DNA of 7,632 nt from Paracoccaceae bacterium. Its GTDB lineage: Bacteria; Pseudomonadota; Alphaproteobacteria; Rhodobacterales; Rhodobacteraceae. Every line of letters begins with the position of its first letter. Within the stretch, counting starts at the first letter, position 1. Shown in pieces: positions 1-5,084 of the stretch. The stretch is from assembly GCA_023254015.1 (NCBI GenBank), contig JALQYS010000058.1, forward strand, positions 1 through 7,632. Direction: 5' to 3'. Made by a program: the position numbers and the translations under genes. The notes below the pieces were generated by a model that made no database searches, was not told the DNA's origin, and saw only the letters and a program-made list of their open reading frames with translations.

Positions 1-111
1 GACTTTCGGGATATGGTCGGGCATCATTTGTGCTGCGCAAACTTCTTTTCAAGAAAAGCTTCGCACGACGCGGCCACGGCTGACAACCAACAGACTGGCG
101 GACAACCGCCC

Positions 112-118
112 GAGGAGG
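112..118 (+). promoter_or_regulatory. Ribosome binding site that decides a TTG start
   Basis: The sequence GAGGAGG lies 5 bases before TTG at 124. An ATG at 119 overlaps this region but hits a stop two codons later, so the Shine-Dalgarno points to the TTG. The downstream frame begins a dehydrogenase at once, which supports the choice. Confidence 0.6.
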
Positions 119-123
119 ATGAC

Positions 124-303
124 TTGAACGGACGCCTGAAAGGACGGACCGCCCTGATTACGGGCGGCGCCGGGGGATGCGGTCTTGCCGCGTCCGAACT
201 GTTTGCACGCGAAGGCGCGCGGGTCGGCATTGTCGATCTGCCGCAAAGCGCAGGCGCCGAGGTCGCCGAACGGCTGCGGGCCGAAGGACTTCAGGCGATC
301 TTT
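124..303 (+). pseudogene. Short-chain dehydrogenase/reductase, N-terminal 60 codons only
   Basis: This is the start of an NAD(P)-dependent short-chain dehydrogenase (SDR, Rossmann fold). The TGxxxGxG dinucleotide-binding motif is at residues 13-20 (TGGAGGCG). An Asp at about residue 38 (GIVDLP), at the end of the second beta strand, usually favours NAD over NADP. The start is taken as TTG 124 because a strong GAGGAGG precedes it. Family members are about 250 residues, so roughly three quarters is missing, including the Ser-Tyr-Lys catalytic residues. Dehydrogenase similarity stops after Ala-Ile-Phe, where an IS end begins (304). The frame then stays open to 354 only through IS-derived sequence. 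The substrate cannot be inferred. The rest of the gene is not in this window, so the insertion was followed by deletion or rearrangement, or the rest lies beyond the window. Confidence 0.75.
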
Positions 304-440
304 GGGTCACGTCCGTCAAGCTGGTGTAAATTTCCGGATGGCCTGAGGGCATGATCAGGCGGCTTTCGTGGTTATGCTGAGAATGGGATCGATCTCCTCC
401 TTGTCGATCTGTGCGAAGGCCTCGACCATCATGTAGCGGC
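304..440 (-). mobile_element. Terminal fragment of an IS, possibly IS256-like
   Basis: The dehydrogenase frame breaks at GGGTCACGTCC, and the run 304-334 resembles the sequence at 4481-4509 (about 22 of 30 positions match with one gap). Both contain a GGTG(T/G)AAATTT core. A short ORF on the minus strand ends about 20 bases inside this terminus (stop 355-357), as expected for the 3' end of a transposase gene close to its IS end. The IS256-like label comes from the general look of the terminus and is tentative. The inner part is replaced at about 441 by an IS3 end, so only a terminal relic is left. Confidence 0.45.
355..440 (-). pseudogene. C-terminal ORF remnant, probably of a transposase
   Basis: The minus-strand frame ends with TGA at 355-357 after a tail that includes YMMVEAFAQIDKEEIDPIL. 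The residues are acidic and well formed, unlike a random frame. The frame stays open upstream to about 480, but from about 441 it appears to read IS3 terminal DNA, so the genuine part is about 28 residues. I do not recognise the family. The position next to the IS terminus at 304-334 makes the 3' end of the corresponding transposase the likeliest reading; a cargo gene is the alternative. Confidence 0.35.
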
Positions 441-836
441 TGCTGTGACCCCCGATGCTCATCCGGCTGAGACCAGAGTCCTTTGTTGAACTTGGCGCTG
501 TTGCGCCGACGGAGCAATGGGCGATCTGCGGAGCGTTTCAGGTGCGCAAAGCTGATCGCCCATTGCGGTGAGTTGGGCGGCAAAGACCGCCGGGGCTTGG
601 TATCCGAGGGCCGAATGGGGCCGTTCGGTGTTGTAGGTGTGGGTCCATTCAGCGACAGCCTCGCGGGCATGGTCGATGCCGAAGAACAGTGTCTCGTTCA
701 GGAGTTCATCCCGCATCCGGCCGTTGAACGCCTCGCAGTTCCCGTTCTGCATGGGCTTACCGGGCGCGATGTAGTGCCACTCGACGCCGTTCTCGTTGGC
801 CCATTTCAGGATCGCCTTGCTGGTGAACTCGGTGCC
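441..836 (-). mobile_element. IS3-family insertion sequence, 3' part
   Basis: The segment carries the distal third of an IS3 orfB plus a short 3' end. TGTGACCCCC at 444-453 reads inward from the left and looks like an IS3-type terminus, so the element edge is placed near 441-445. The right limit at 836 is where the next element interrupts orfB. OrfA and the first part of orfB are absent from the window, so this copy cannot move by itself. Confidence 0.7.
459..836 (-). pseudogene. IS3-family transposase OrfB, C-terminal 125 residues
   Basis: This is the integrase-core (rve) transposase of an IS3 element. The retained part starts with Gly-Thr-Glu-Phe, which in intact relatives follows Ser-Asp-Asn, and runs through HYIAPGKPMQNG, NCEAFNGRMRDELLNE and YNTERPHSALGY to the stop at 459-461. 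The third catalytic acid (Glu of CEAF) is present. The first two Asp residues of the DDE triad are lost, because the frame is broken at 836/837 by the IS110 element. The remaining 126 codons contain no stop or frameshift, so the break is fairly recent. Intact OrfB proteins of this type are about 270-280 residues. Confidence 0.88.
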
Positions 837-972
837 ATAGCATGTTGGGAATAGCGCGCCGTTGAAGGTTACGGCCGCCTGCGCAGCCTCCAAAATTGCG
901 CAGCAGGCGGCCATAACCGGGTCTCGGGTCTCTATGGTGGTTTTGCGAACCACACCACAGAGGAGACCGGCC
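837..972 (+). ncRNA. Candidate bridge RNA region in the IS110 left end
   Basis: The 136-nt leader of the IS110 transposase is unusually structured. Hairpin one pairs 867-871, 873-878 and 879-884 with 914-918, 907-912 and 898-903, with one C/A mismatch and a three-base bulge at 904-906. It has a 13-nt loop containing CTCCAAAA. Hairpin two pairs GTGGTT 937-942 with AACCAC 948-953 around a 5-nt loop. IS110-group elements are known to encode a structured bridge RNA in the left non-coding end that pairs with target and donor DNA. Location and folding fit this, but guide pairings are not proven and the RNA ends are unknown. In IS1111-type relatives the RNA lies in the right end, and I cannot settle the subgroup here. 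Confidence 0.45.
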
Positions 973-2253
973 ATGGCCAAGGTTGAGCATACTTCGGATG
1001 CCCGTGTTCTGGTAGGCATCGACATTTCCAAGCACCGGCACGAGGTGCTGATTGCCGTTCCGGGCAAGACGCGGCGACGGCGCCTGACGATCACCAACAG
1101 CACCGATGACTTCATGCGCCTGATCGCGATCTTGCGGGAATACGGCCTGCCTGTCCGGATCGGCTTTGAAGCGACTGGCAACTATCATCGGGTGCTGATG
1201 TATCATCTTGGCGTCGCCGGGTTCGATCTGAAGCTGGTGTCGTCGGTCGCCCTGGCCCGCACGCGGGAGGCCCTACACAACAGCTGGGACAAGAACGATC
1301 CGAAGGATGCCCAAGTCATCCTGCACATGCTGCAGATCGGCGCGGTGCAGATCTTTCAGGACCCGATGGTGGCCGGCACGAATGACATTCAGGAACTGTC
1401 CAAGACCCATGATGCCGTGTCGCGGTCCAAGACCGAGCTGTGGCACCGGATCCTGACACATTACCTGCCGCTCTACTTTCCAGAAGCCGATCGTTTCCAT
1501 CGCAGCTCGCGCACCGATTGGTTCCTGGCTTTCCTCGAGATGTTCCCCTCTCCGCACATGATATCGGCTCTGACCAAGGAGGAATTTACCAAGGCGGCAT
1601 GGGAAGTGGTCGGACGTAAAGTCGAGAAGACCCTCATGTTGTCAGATATTTACGAGACAGCAAAGGCATCTGCCGGTTTACCTGTCGCGCCGGACTCAGA
1701 TGCCATCCGCATGTTTCGCATGATGCTGGCCGAGGGCAGAAGCCTGATCCGGCAACGCAATGCCATCGAAGATCGGGCGGTCGAACTGCTGGGTGGCCGG
1801 GCCGATTATCAACTGCTGCGCACCATCCCCGGCATTGGGCCGATCAATGCTTTGACCATTCTGGCCGAGACCGGCGACCTGCGCCGTTTCCACCATCACC
1901 GTCAGTTTCTGAAGTTTTGCGGCATGGATCTGGCCACCGTCCAGTCCGGCATGTTCCGCGGCCGCAGCAAGATCTCCAAATATGGCAACGCTCGCCTGCG
2001 CCGCACATTGTGGCTTGCAGGGCAGACGGCGGTCCTGAAGAAAGCGAACAGCTTCCGGGACAAATTCGAGCGTTACATCGCTCAAGATCGCCATAACCCG
2101 GATTTGCGCCGGAAGGCCTATACTGCCATCGCCGCAAAGATGGCACGCACTATTCACGCCGTGATCAAATCCGGCGAACCCTATCGTCCCTTTTTCGAGG
2201 GGACGAGCCCAGGCGGAAGGACCTCTCTCTCAAAGGGCCGTGGAGGCGCATGA
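973..2253 (+). CDS. IS110-family transposase (DEDD recombinase)
   Basis: This 426-residue protein catalyses excision and insertion of its IS, guided in characterised relatives by a bridge RNA. The N-terminal RuvC-like DEDD domain covers about residues 10-165, with likely metal ligands D17 (VGIDISK), E66 (FEATGN), D109 and D112 (NDPKDAQ). The C-terminal Transposase_20 domain starts around a helix-hairpin-helix-like IPGIGPINALTILAETGD (285-302) and contains S325 in QSGMFRGRSKISKYGN, matching the catalytic serine. All expected key residues and the usual length of about 400-450 are present. The frame is open upstream to 862. I choose ATG 973 because AGAGGAGA precedes it by about 7 bases and the leader before it is a structured non-coding end. 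No frameshift or stop is seen. Confidence 0.93.
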   Translation: MAKVEHTSDARVLVGIDISKHRHEVLIAVPGKTRRRRLTITNSTDDFMRLIAILREYGLPVRIGFEATGNYHRVLMYHLGVAGFDLKLVSSVALARTREALHNSWDKNDPKDAQVILHMLQIGAVQIFQDPMVAGTNDIQELSKTHDAVSRSKTELWHRILTHYLPLYFPEADRFHRSSRTDWFLAFLEMFPSPHMISALTKEEFTKAAWEVVGRKVEKTLMLSDIYETAKASAGLPVAPDSDAIRMFRMMLAEGRSLIRQRNAIEDRAVELLGGRADYQLLRTIPGIGPINALTILAETGDLRRFHHHRQFLKFCGMDLATVQSGMFRGRSKISKYGNARLRRTLWLAGQTAVLKKANSFRDKFERYIAQDRHNPDLRRKAYTAIAAKMARTIHAVIKSGEPYRPFFEGTSPGGRTSLSKGRGGA

Positions 2254-2468
2254 CGCGACCTCGTAGATAATGTTCGGGCCTTCCGCTTGGGATTTAGGAT
2301 TCGTCTTAACGACGGTGAGGGCGGCAATCAGACCGACCCTGTAATTTCTATGGAAGAGACCACTTCTTGACGGCGGAGCCCGCCTGGGCAACTGTTCAAC
2401 AGGTATCCGGTCGCTCGGATGCCCCGTGATCTGACGCCCTAAACCGCGTTTTGTTCCCGAGCTAGGAC
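2254..2468 (+). other. IS110 right non-coding end
   Basis: No convincing gene lies in these 215 bases. They contain a small hairpin, GGCGG 2372-2376 pairing with CCGCC 2380-2384, and a weaker CTGT/ACAG one near 2392-2402. The stretch is assigned to IS110 because the IS481 gene resumes only at 2469. In IS1111-type elements the bridge RNA is encoded at this side, so it is the fallback location if the left-end candidate is wrong. Confidence 0.5.
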
Positions 2469-3056
2469 GTTGTCGGTCAGAACAATGTTGAGCCTGTAGG
2501 GGACGGCGGCGATCAGGTTGCGCAGGAAGGCAGCGGCGGCCATCTTCCCGGCCTTGGGGGGCAACTCGACATAGGCGAACTTCGAGGTCCGGTCGATGGC
2601 GACGAAGAGATACAGCTTGCCTTCAGCGGTTTGCACCTCGGCGATGTCGATGTGGAAATACCCGATCGGGTAGCTCTTGAACTTCCGCTTCGCGGGCTTG
2701 TCGCCCTCGACGTCTGGCAGGCGGCTGATGTCGTGACGCTGAAGACAGCGGTGCAGCGATGACCGTGTCAGATGCGGGATGGTCGGCTGGAGCGCGTAGA
2801 GGCAATCGTCCAGCGGCAGGAGCGTGTGCCGGAAAGCGACGATCATCGCCTCCTCCTCGAGACTCAGAACCGTCGATTTAGCATCCTTCGGCCCGGTCGG
2901 AAGATCGGCCACCGAGGTCCGCTTCTTCCACTTCGCCACGGTCTTCTGGTTGATCCCGTAGCGCGCCGACAGCGCCCTCAGGCTCTCTTCACTATTCTGT
3001 ATTGCTCAACGGATTGCCTCTGTCGTGGTGGCGCTGCCGTGTAGAACCTGGACCAT
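2469..3056 (-). pseudogene. IS481-family transposase, truncated and with a nonsense codon
   Basis: The gene begins at ATG 3056 after a good AAGGAGG site, reading MVQVLHGSATTTEAIR. Codon 17 is TGA (3006-3008) where relatives have Arg, consistent with a CGA to TGA change. The frame resumes with ESLRALSARYGINQKTVAKW, the helix-turn-helix that binds the IS ends. The integrase core follows, with the first catalytic Asp in YFHIDIAEV and the second in VLTDN. Similarity stops after that Asn, at 2469, where IS110 begins, so the catalytic Glu and the C-terminus are missing. 196 codons remain of about 310-320. One Arg also seems deleted in VAFRHTLLPLDD compared with the VAFR(R/K)HTLL I recall from relatives. 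Confidence 0.88.
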
Positions 3057-3114
3057 AGTGCCTCCTTCCATTCCAAGGAAAAGATCGCACCATCAAAATC
3101 CGGGATCAAACACA
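2469..3114 (-). mobile_element. IS481-family insertion sequence, 5' part
   Basis: The segment begins on the minus strand at TGTGTTTGATCCCGG (3114 downward), a TGTG terminus typical of IS481 relatives. It contains a 57-bp leader with an AAGGAGG ribosome site (about 3061-3068) and the first two thirds of the transposase gene. It is cut at 2469 by the IS110 element. The 3' third of the gene and the other terminus are absent from the window, so the copy is dead. Confidence 0.75.
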
Positions 3115-3147
3115 TAGTGAGGCAACGGCGCTATCTTCGGCAACATT

Positions 3148-3303
3148 TCAGGCGAGGCAATGCGCAGGCACCACCGTGAAGATGCCTGGCAGGACCTCGA
3201 CATGGTGGAATTGCCCAGGCCTGCGCCTGTCGATGCGCTCAACCCGCAGACGCCGGCCGAAAAGCGCATACCAGCGGTAATGGACCACGACAAACTGCCC
3301 GAC
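3148..3303 (-). pseudogene. Small mobile-element-associated protein fragment, DUF5372-like
   Basis: This minus-strand frame of 51 residues reads VGQFVVVHYRWYALFGRR, then a basic IDRRR stretch and FHHVEVLPGIFTVVPAH, ending at TGA 3148-3150. It resembles small proteins of about 80-120 residues encoded inside rhizobial and related mobile elements, with a (W/F)HxLFGRR motif followed by HVEVEPG. I place it tentatively near DUF5372. Relatives start slightly upstream and continue after the point where this stops, so both ends look cut. The upstream limit coincides with a 5-bp inverted repeat (TGCCC 3296-3300, GGGCA 3306-3310) where an IS66 fragment on the other strand begins. Its molecular role is unknown. 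Confidence 0.4.
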
Positions 3304-3309
3304 ATGGGC

Positions 3310-3524
3310 AGAATGAACGGGCGATGCCCCTCGGGCGGAAAAACTACCTCTTCGTGGGCTCCGAGGCAGGCGGCAAGGCCGCCGCAATCGCAAATACCGT
3401 GATCGAAACAGCCAAACTGAACACCGTCGATCCGCACGCCTGGCTCGCCGACACCCTGGCCAGTATCCCTGATTACAAGATCACCAAGGTCGATGACCTG
3501 ATGCCCTGGCGCTGGAGCGGATAG
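3310..3524 (+). pseudogene. IS66-family TnpC transposase, C-terminal relic
   Basis: The frame reads NERAMPLGRKNYLFVGSE, then KAAAIANTVIETAKLN and DPHAWLADTLASIPDYKI, ending in DDLMPWRWSG at TAG 3522-3524. This is the IS66 C-terminal domain. The Glu of NERAM matches the third catalytic acid. In intact relatives about three more residues separate RAM from LGRKN, so a small in-frame deletion is likely. Its sequence differs clearly from the complete TnpC at 5491-7134, so it comes from another IS66 copy. The following bases GCGGTCAGACCGGACG (3525-3540) may be the remains of its right terminus. Confidence 0.82.
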
Positions 3525-3654
3525 CGGTCAGACCGGACGTGTGTGGACGCCCCCCTGGATGCAAGCGGAATCTTGTGTTCGTTTGGGCATGTGATCAGGT
3601 GCGGTCGTGTGTCCGGCCTCGAAGATGCGGCTTGTCATGCGCCGCGGGCCCGTA

Positions 3655-3761
3655 TGGAGATATGCAGGACAGTCCCGTTCGGTTACCACCCCACGCAGTC
3701 GGGCATCCTCGTTCTGCGCGTCCTGCATGGCCGGATGGATCCGGCCCGACATCTTGGATGA
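3655..3761 (+). pseudogene. ParE/RelE-type toxin, decayed C-terminal tail
   Basis: The plus-strand frame ending at TGA 3759-3761 contains YHPTQSGILVLRVLHGRMDP and then ARHLG. This matches the ending of ParE-family toxins, where a beta strand and a (R/I)xVLHGxxD motif close the protein. Ahead of it, RTVPFG may correspond to the preceding strand with several residues lost, and further upstream no ParE core is readable in any one frame. No antitoxin gene is next to it. ParE toxins normally act on DNA gyrase and are about 95-100 residues, so this remnant would be inactive. It ends 21 bases from the stop of the convergent minus-strand gene. Confidence 0.45.
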
Positions 3762-3782
3762 TCCGCTCAGAGCCTGACACGG

Positions 3783-4041
3783 TCAGCTGGTCCGGATCGC
3801 GGTTCCGAAGCCGGTGACGTTCGCGGACGACGGCCCGAAATTGACCTGGAACTGGCACCCAACCACCATGTCGGCCCCGAGCTCCCGGGCTCGCAGACGC
3901 AAACCGTCCCGGCAGGCGGCCCATCGCCACCCCGAGATCCGGTGCGCTGAGAAAGCTCTTGGTGGACACCCCGACGGCAGCGACCACTTCGATCACCTCA
4001 TGCGGCCGGTCGGGCGGGTACGTAGTGAGCCGGATCGTCAT
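3783..4041 (-). pseudogene. YbjQ/UPF0145-like protein gene with a one-base frameshift
   Basis: ATG 4041 opens a frame reading MTIRLTTYPPDRPHEVIEVV, then AAVGVSTKSFLSAPDLGVAMG. From about 3920 similarity moves to another frame: CRDGLRLRARELGADMVVG, CQFQVNF and NVTGFGTAIRTS, with TGA at 3783-3785. Dropping one base from the GGGCCGCC run (3917-3924) restores a continuous 85-residue protein. The EVIEVVxxVGVST start, the RARELGADxVVG helix-strand and the GTAI ending fit the small pentameric YbjQ (UPF0145) fold, whose function is unsettled. The ATG overlaps the stop of the upstream gene (ATGA), so the two were translated together. It could be a true pseudogene, a sequencing error, or programmed shifting; decay is likeliest in this setting. 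Confidence 0.55.
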
Positions 4042-4262
4042 GGCGTGACACCATCCCGGCTGGCGGCAAAGGCCCGCTCCCCCGCCGCACGCGCGTCCCG
4101 GATATGATGGAAGGCCCCCGGAAGGGTCACCCCGTCGATCTCCACCGCATACCTTGGCTTGACGCCATCGGAGTATTCCAGCGGCGCAACTGTCAGGCGG
4201 GGAGGGATCACCAAGGCGGGCAGCGGACTTGCCCGGCGCGCCCTGATCGAGGGGGCCTGGAG
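4038..4262 (-). pseudogene. Unrecognised gene, C-terminal 74 codons
   Basis: This open frame on the minus strand ends at TGA 4038-4040, overlapping the ATG of the YbjQ-like gene by four bases. It reads ALVIPPRLTVAPLEYSDG, then KPRYAVEIDGVTLPGAFHH and DARAAGERAFAASRDG. The composition and four-base overlap look like real coding sequence. I do not recognise the family. No start codon with a ribosome site is evident, and the frame is closed by TAG at 4263-4265, exactly where an IS4-type element seems to begin. The gene has therefore probably lost its 5' part to that insertion. The alternating strand-like segments suggest a small globular soluble protein without membrane segments. Confidence 0.45.
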
Positions 4263-4480
4263 CTACCGCGTTCGGCACACTACACGACACAGCGTGATTT
4301 TCTGATTTTTGGGGTGGCAGCGACCGGCGAGATGGATTCTGAGCATGGAGTCTTTCCCTGCAAGGACTTCTTCCATGACCAGCTATTCTCTCGCCGATCT
4401 GCAGAAGACGCTAAGCCCACATGTGCACCTGGGCAAGACCCGTCTCGAAACACTTTGCCTTCTTGTGCTTGGGATCATCA
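4263..4480 (+). mobile_element. IS4-family insertion sequence, 5' fragment
   Basis: This stretch holds about 110 bases of leader and the first codons of an IS4-type transposase. The left edge is inferred from where the unrecognised minus-strand gene stops being open (about 4262). No clear inverted repeat can be shown, because the other end is missing. The right edge at 4480 is where similarity to the transposase ends and another IS terminus begins. Confidence 0.5.
4375..4480 (+). pseudogene. IS4-family transposase, N-terminal 35 codons
   Basis: From ATG 4375 the frame reads MTSYSLADLQKTLSPHVHLG, then KTRLETLCLLVLGIIRG. This has the N-terminal pattern of IS4 transposases (SRLxTLxLLVxGxI before RTVNL). 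An AAGGA lies about 9 bases before the ATG. After Ile-Ile-Arg-Gly the expected Arg-Thr-Val-Asn-Leu is replaced by sequence from the next IS end (4481 on), and the frame closes at 4533. More than 90% of the usual protein, including all DDE residues, is absent. Confidence 0.6.
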
Positions 4481-4625
4481 GGGGCGTGTCGCGAAGTTGG
4501 TGGAAATTTGAAGGCGGCGTAATCTCCGGGTGAACATCCACCCACCCAACCGGCGGCTGCAACCGCCAGGGAGATCACGCCATGAACCAGATTACTGATA
4601 CTTCCACCGCAACCCTTCGCGGTTG
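4481..4625 (+). mobile_element. Left end of an IS, related to the terminus at 304
   Basis: The sequence GGGGCGTGTCGCGAAG at 4481 with the following GGTGGAAATTT (4499-4509) resembles the terminus at 304-334. Inside it lie a hairpin (4552-4567), a ribosome site and a short ORF beginning at 4582. The right limit is uncertain. It is placed near 4625, where the IS66 element should begin. It may be the left-end counterpart of the IS family whose right end interrupts the dehydrogenase. Confidence 0.4.
4552..4567 (+). repeat. Inverted repeat in the IS leader
   Basis: GGCGG at 4552-4556 pairs with CCGCC at 4563-4567 around the 6-nt loop CTGCAA, ending just before the AGGGAGA ribosome site at 4568-4574. 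Such leaders can limit read-through from outside promoters into a transposase gene, but no function is shown here. It lacks a T tract, so it is not a classical terminator. Confidence 0.4.
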
Positions 4626-4698
4626 GCCGTCTTATTGGTCTGAGACTTTCTGTTTAGATCCGACGTTATGTCCGACCATAGATACAGACCCGACGTAG
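4582..4698 (+). pseudogene. Short ORF, probably a truncated transposase start
   Basis: ATG 4582 follows AGGGAGA by about 7 bases and reads MNQITDTSTATLRGWPSYW over 19 codons before the region that should belong to IS66. The frame closes at TAG 4696-4698, overlapping the start of IS66 tnpA in another frame, so its last 15-20 codons are probably foreign. The good ribosome site and its position 100 bases inside an IS end suggest the N-terminus of that IS's transposase. I do not recognise the sequence itself. Confidence 0.35.
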
Positions 4699-5084
4699 AA
4701 ATCCTATCTGTCACCGATACCGGCCGCCGTCGGCGTTGGACGGATGCGCAGAAGGTTGGCATAGTTGAGGAAAGTTTTGGCCCGCGCGGGAGCATTGCCG
4801 AGACAGCGCGTCGCCATGACATTGGCCGCACATTGCTGGTTCGCTGGCGGCGTCAATATCGCAAGGGAGAGTTATTGGGTGGTTCAGCGCCGCTTCAGTT
4901 CACACCGGTGACGCTCGCGCCTCCTGAAACCCCGGCTGTGCCGGCTGCAGTCGAACCGGCAGCTGTGCCGGCTTCGTGCGACCGTGCCGAGATCACGCTT
5001 ATGAATGGCAGGCGTCTTTCGATTGCGGCGATGATCGATCCGGTCGTGCTGGCGCGCCTCGTTCAGGCGTTGGATCCGTCATGA
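4668..5084 (+). CDS. tnpA: IS66 family accessory protein TnpA
   Basis: TnpA is the small first protein of IS66 operons and is needed with TnpB and TnpC for transposition. It is thought to bind DNA. The 138-residue product starts MSDHRYRPDVEILSV and has an IS3/IS911-type helix-turn-helix at about residues 18-66 (RRRRWTDAQK, then ETARRHDIGRTLLVRWRRQY). A Pro/Ala-rich linker leads to a C-terminal strand-rich part ending in LARLVQALDPS. The start at ATG 4668 matches the usual N-terminus of this subfamily although no good ribosome site is seen. Its stop overlaps the tnpB start (ATGA at 5081-5084), indicating translational coupling. Length and sequence look intact. Confidence 0.88.
   Translation: MSDHRYRPDVEILSVTDTGRRRRWTDAQKVGIVEESFGPRGSIAETARRHDIGRTLLVRWRRQYRKGELLGGSAPLQFTPVTLAPPETPAVPAAVEPAAVPASCDRAEITLMNGRRLSIAAMIDPVVLARLVQALDPS

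Larger units (their letters stand above)
837..2468 (+). mobile_element. IS110-family insertion sequence, apparently complete
   Basis: The element is bounded by the points where two other transposase genes stop matching: IS3 orfB ends at 836 and the IS481 gene resumes at 2469. This gives about 1632 bp with a single transposase gene, a 136-nt left non-coding end and a 215-nt right non-coding end. No terminal inverted repeat or target duplication is evident, as is normal for the IS110 family. Edges are accurate to a few bases, since the junction bases could belong to either side. Both ends and an undamaged transposase frame are present, so it may be active. Confidence 0.75.

Noticed and set aside
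45..58. CTTTT/AAAAG inverted repeat ahead of the dehydrogenase as a terminator or operator
   Set aside because: The stem is only 5 A/T-type pairs with one G-C pair, has no following T tract, and no gene end is visible to its left.
483..854. 123-codon plus-strand ORF
   Set aside because: It lies wholly opposite the IS3 OrfB frame, which has strong family motifs, and its own product shows none.
1696..2157. 153-codon minus-strand ORF inside the IS110 gene
   Set aside because: It is antisense to the conserved transposase C-terminal domain, and no domain is recognisable.
2372..2384. GGCGG/CCGCC hairpin as a rho-independent terminator of the IS110 gene
   Set aside because: The loop is only 3 nt, no T run follows, and the hairpin sits about 120 bases after the stop codon.
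3814..4107. 97-codon plus-strand ORF
   Set aside because: It is antisense to the YbjQ-like gene and has no motif or ribosome site.
3595..4290. 231-codon minus-strand ORF as one gene
   Set aside because: Only its middle part reads as protein (the first half of the YbjQ-like gene). The rest is out of frame with the better candidates on either side.
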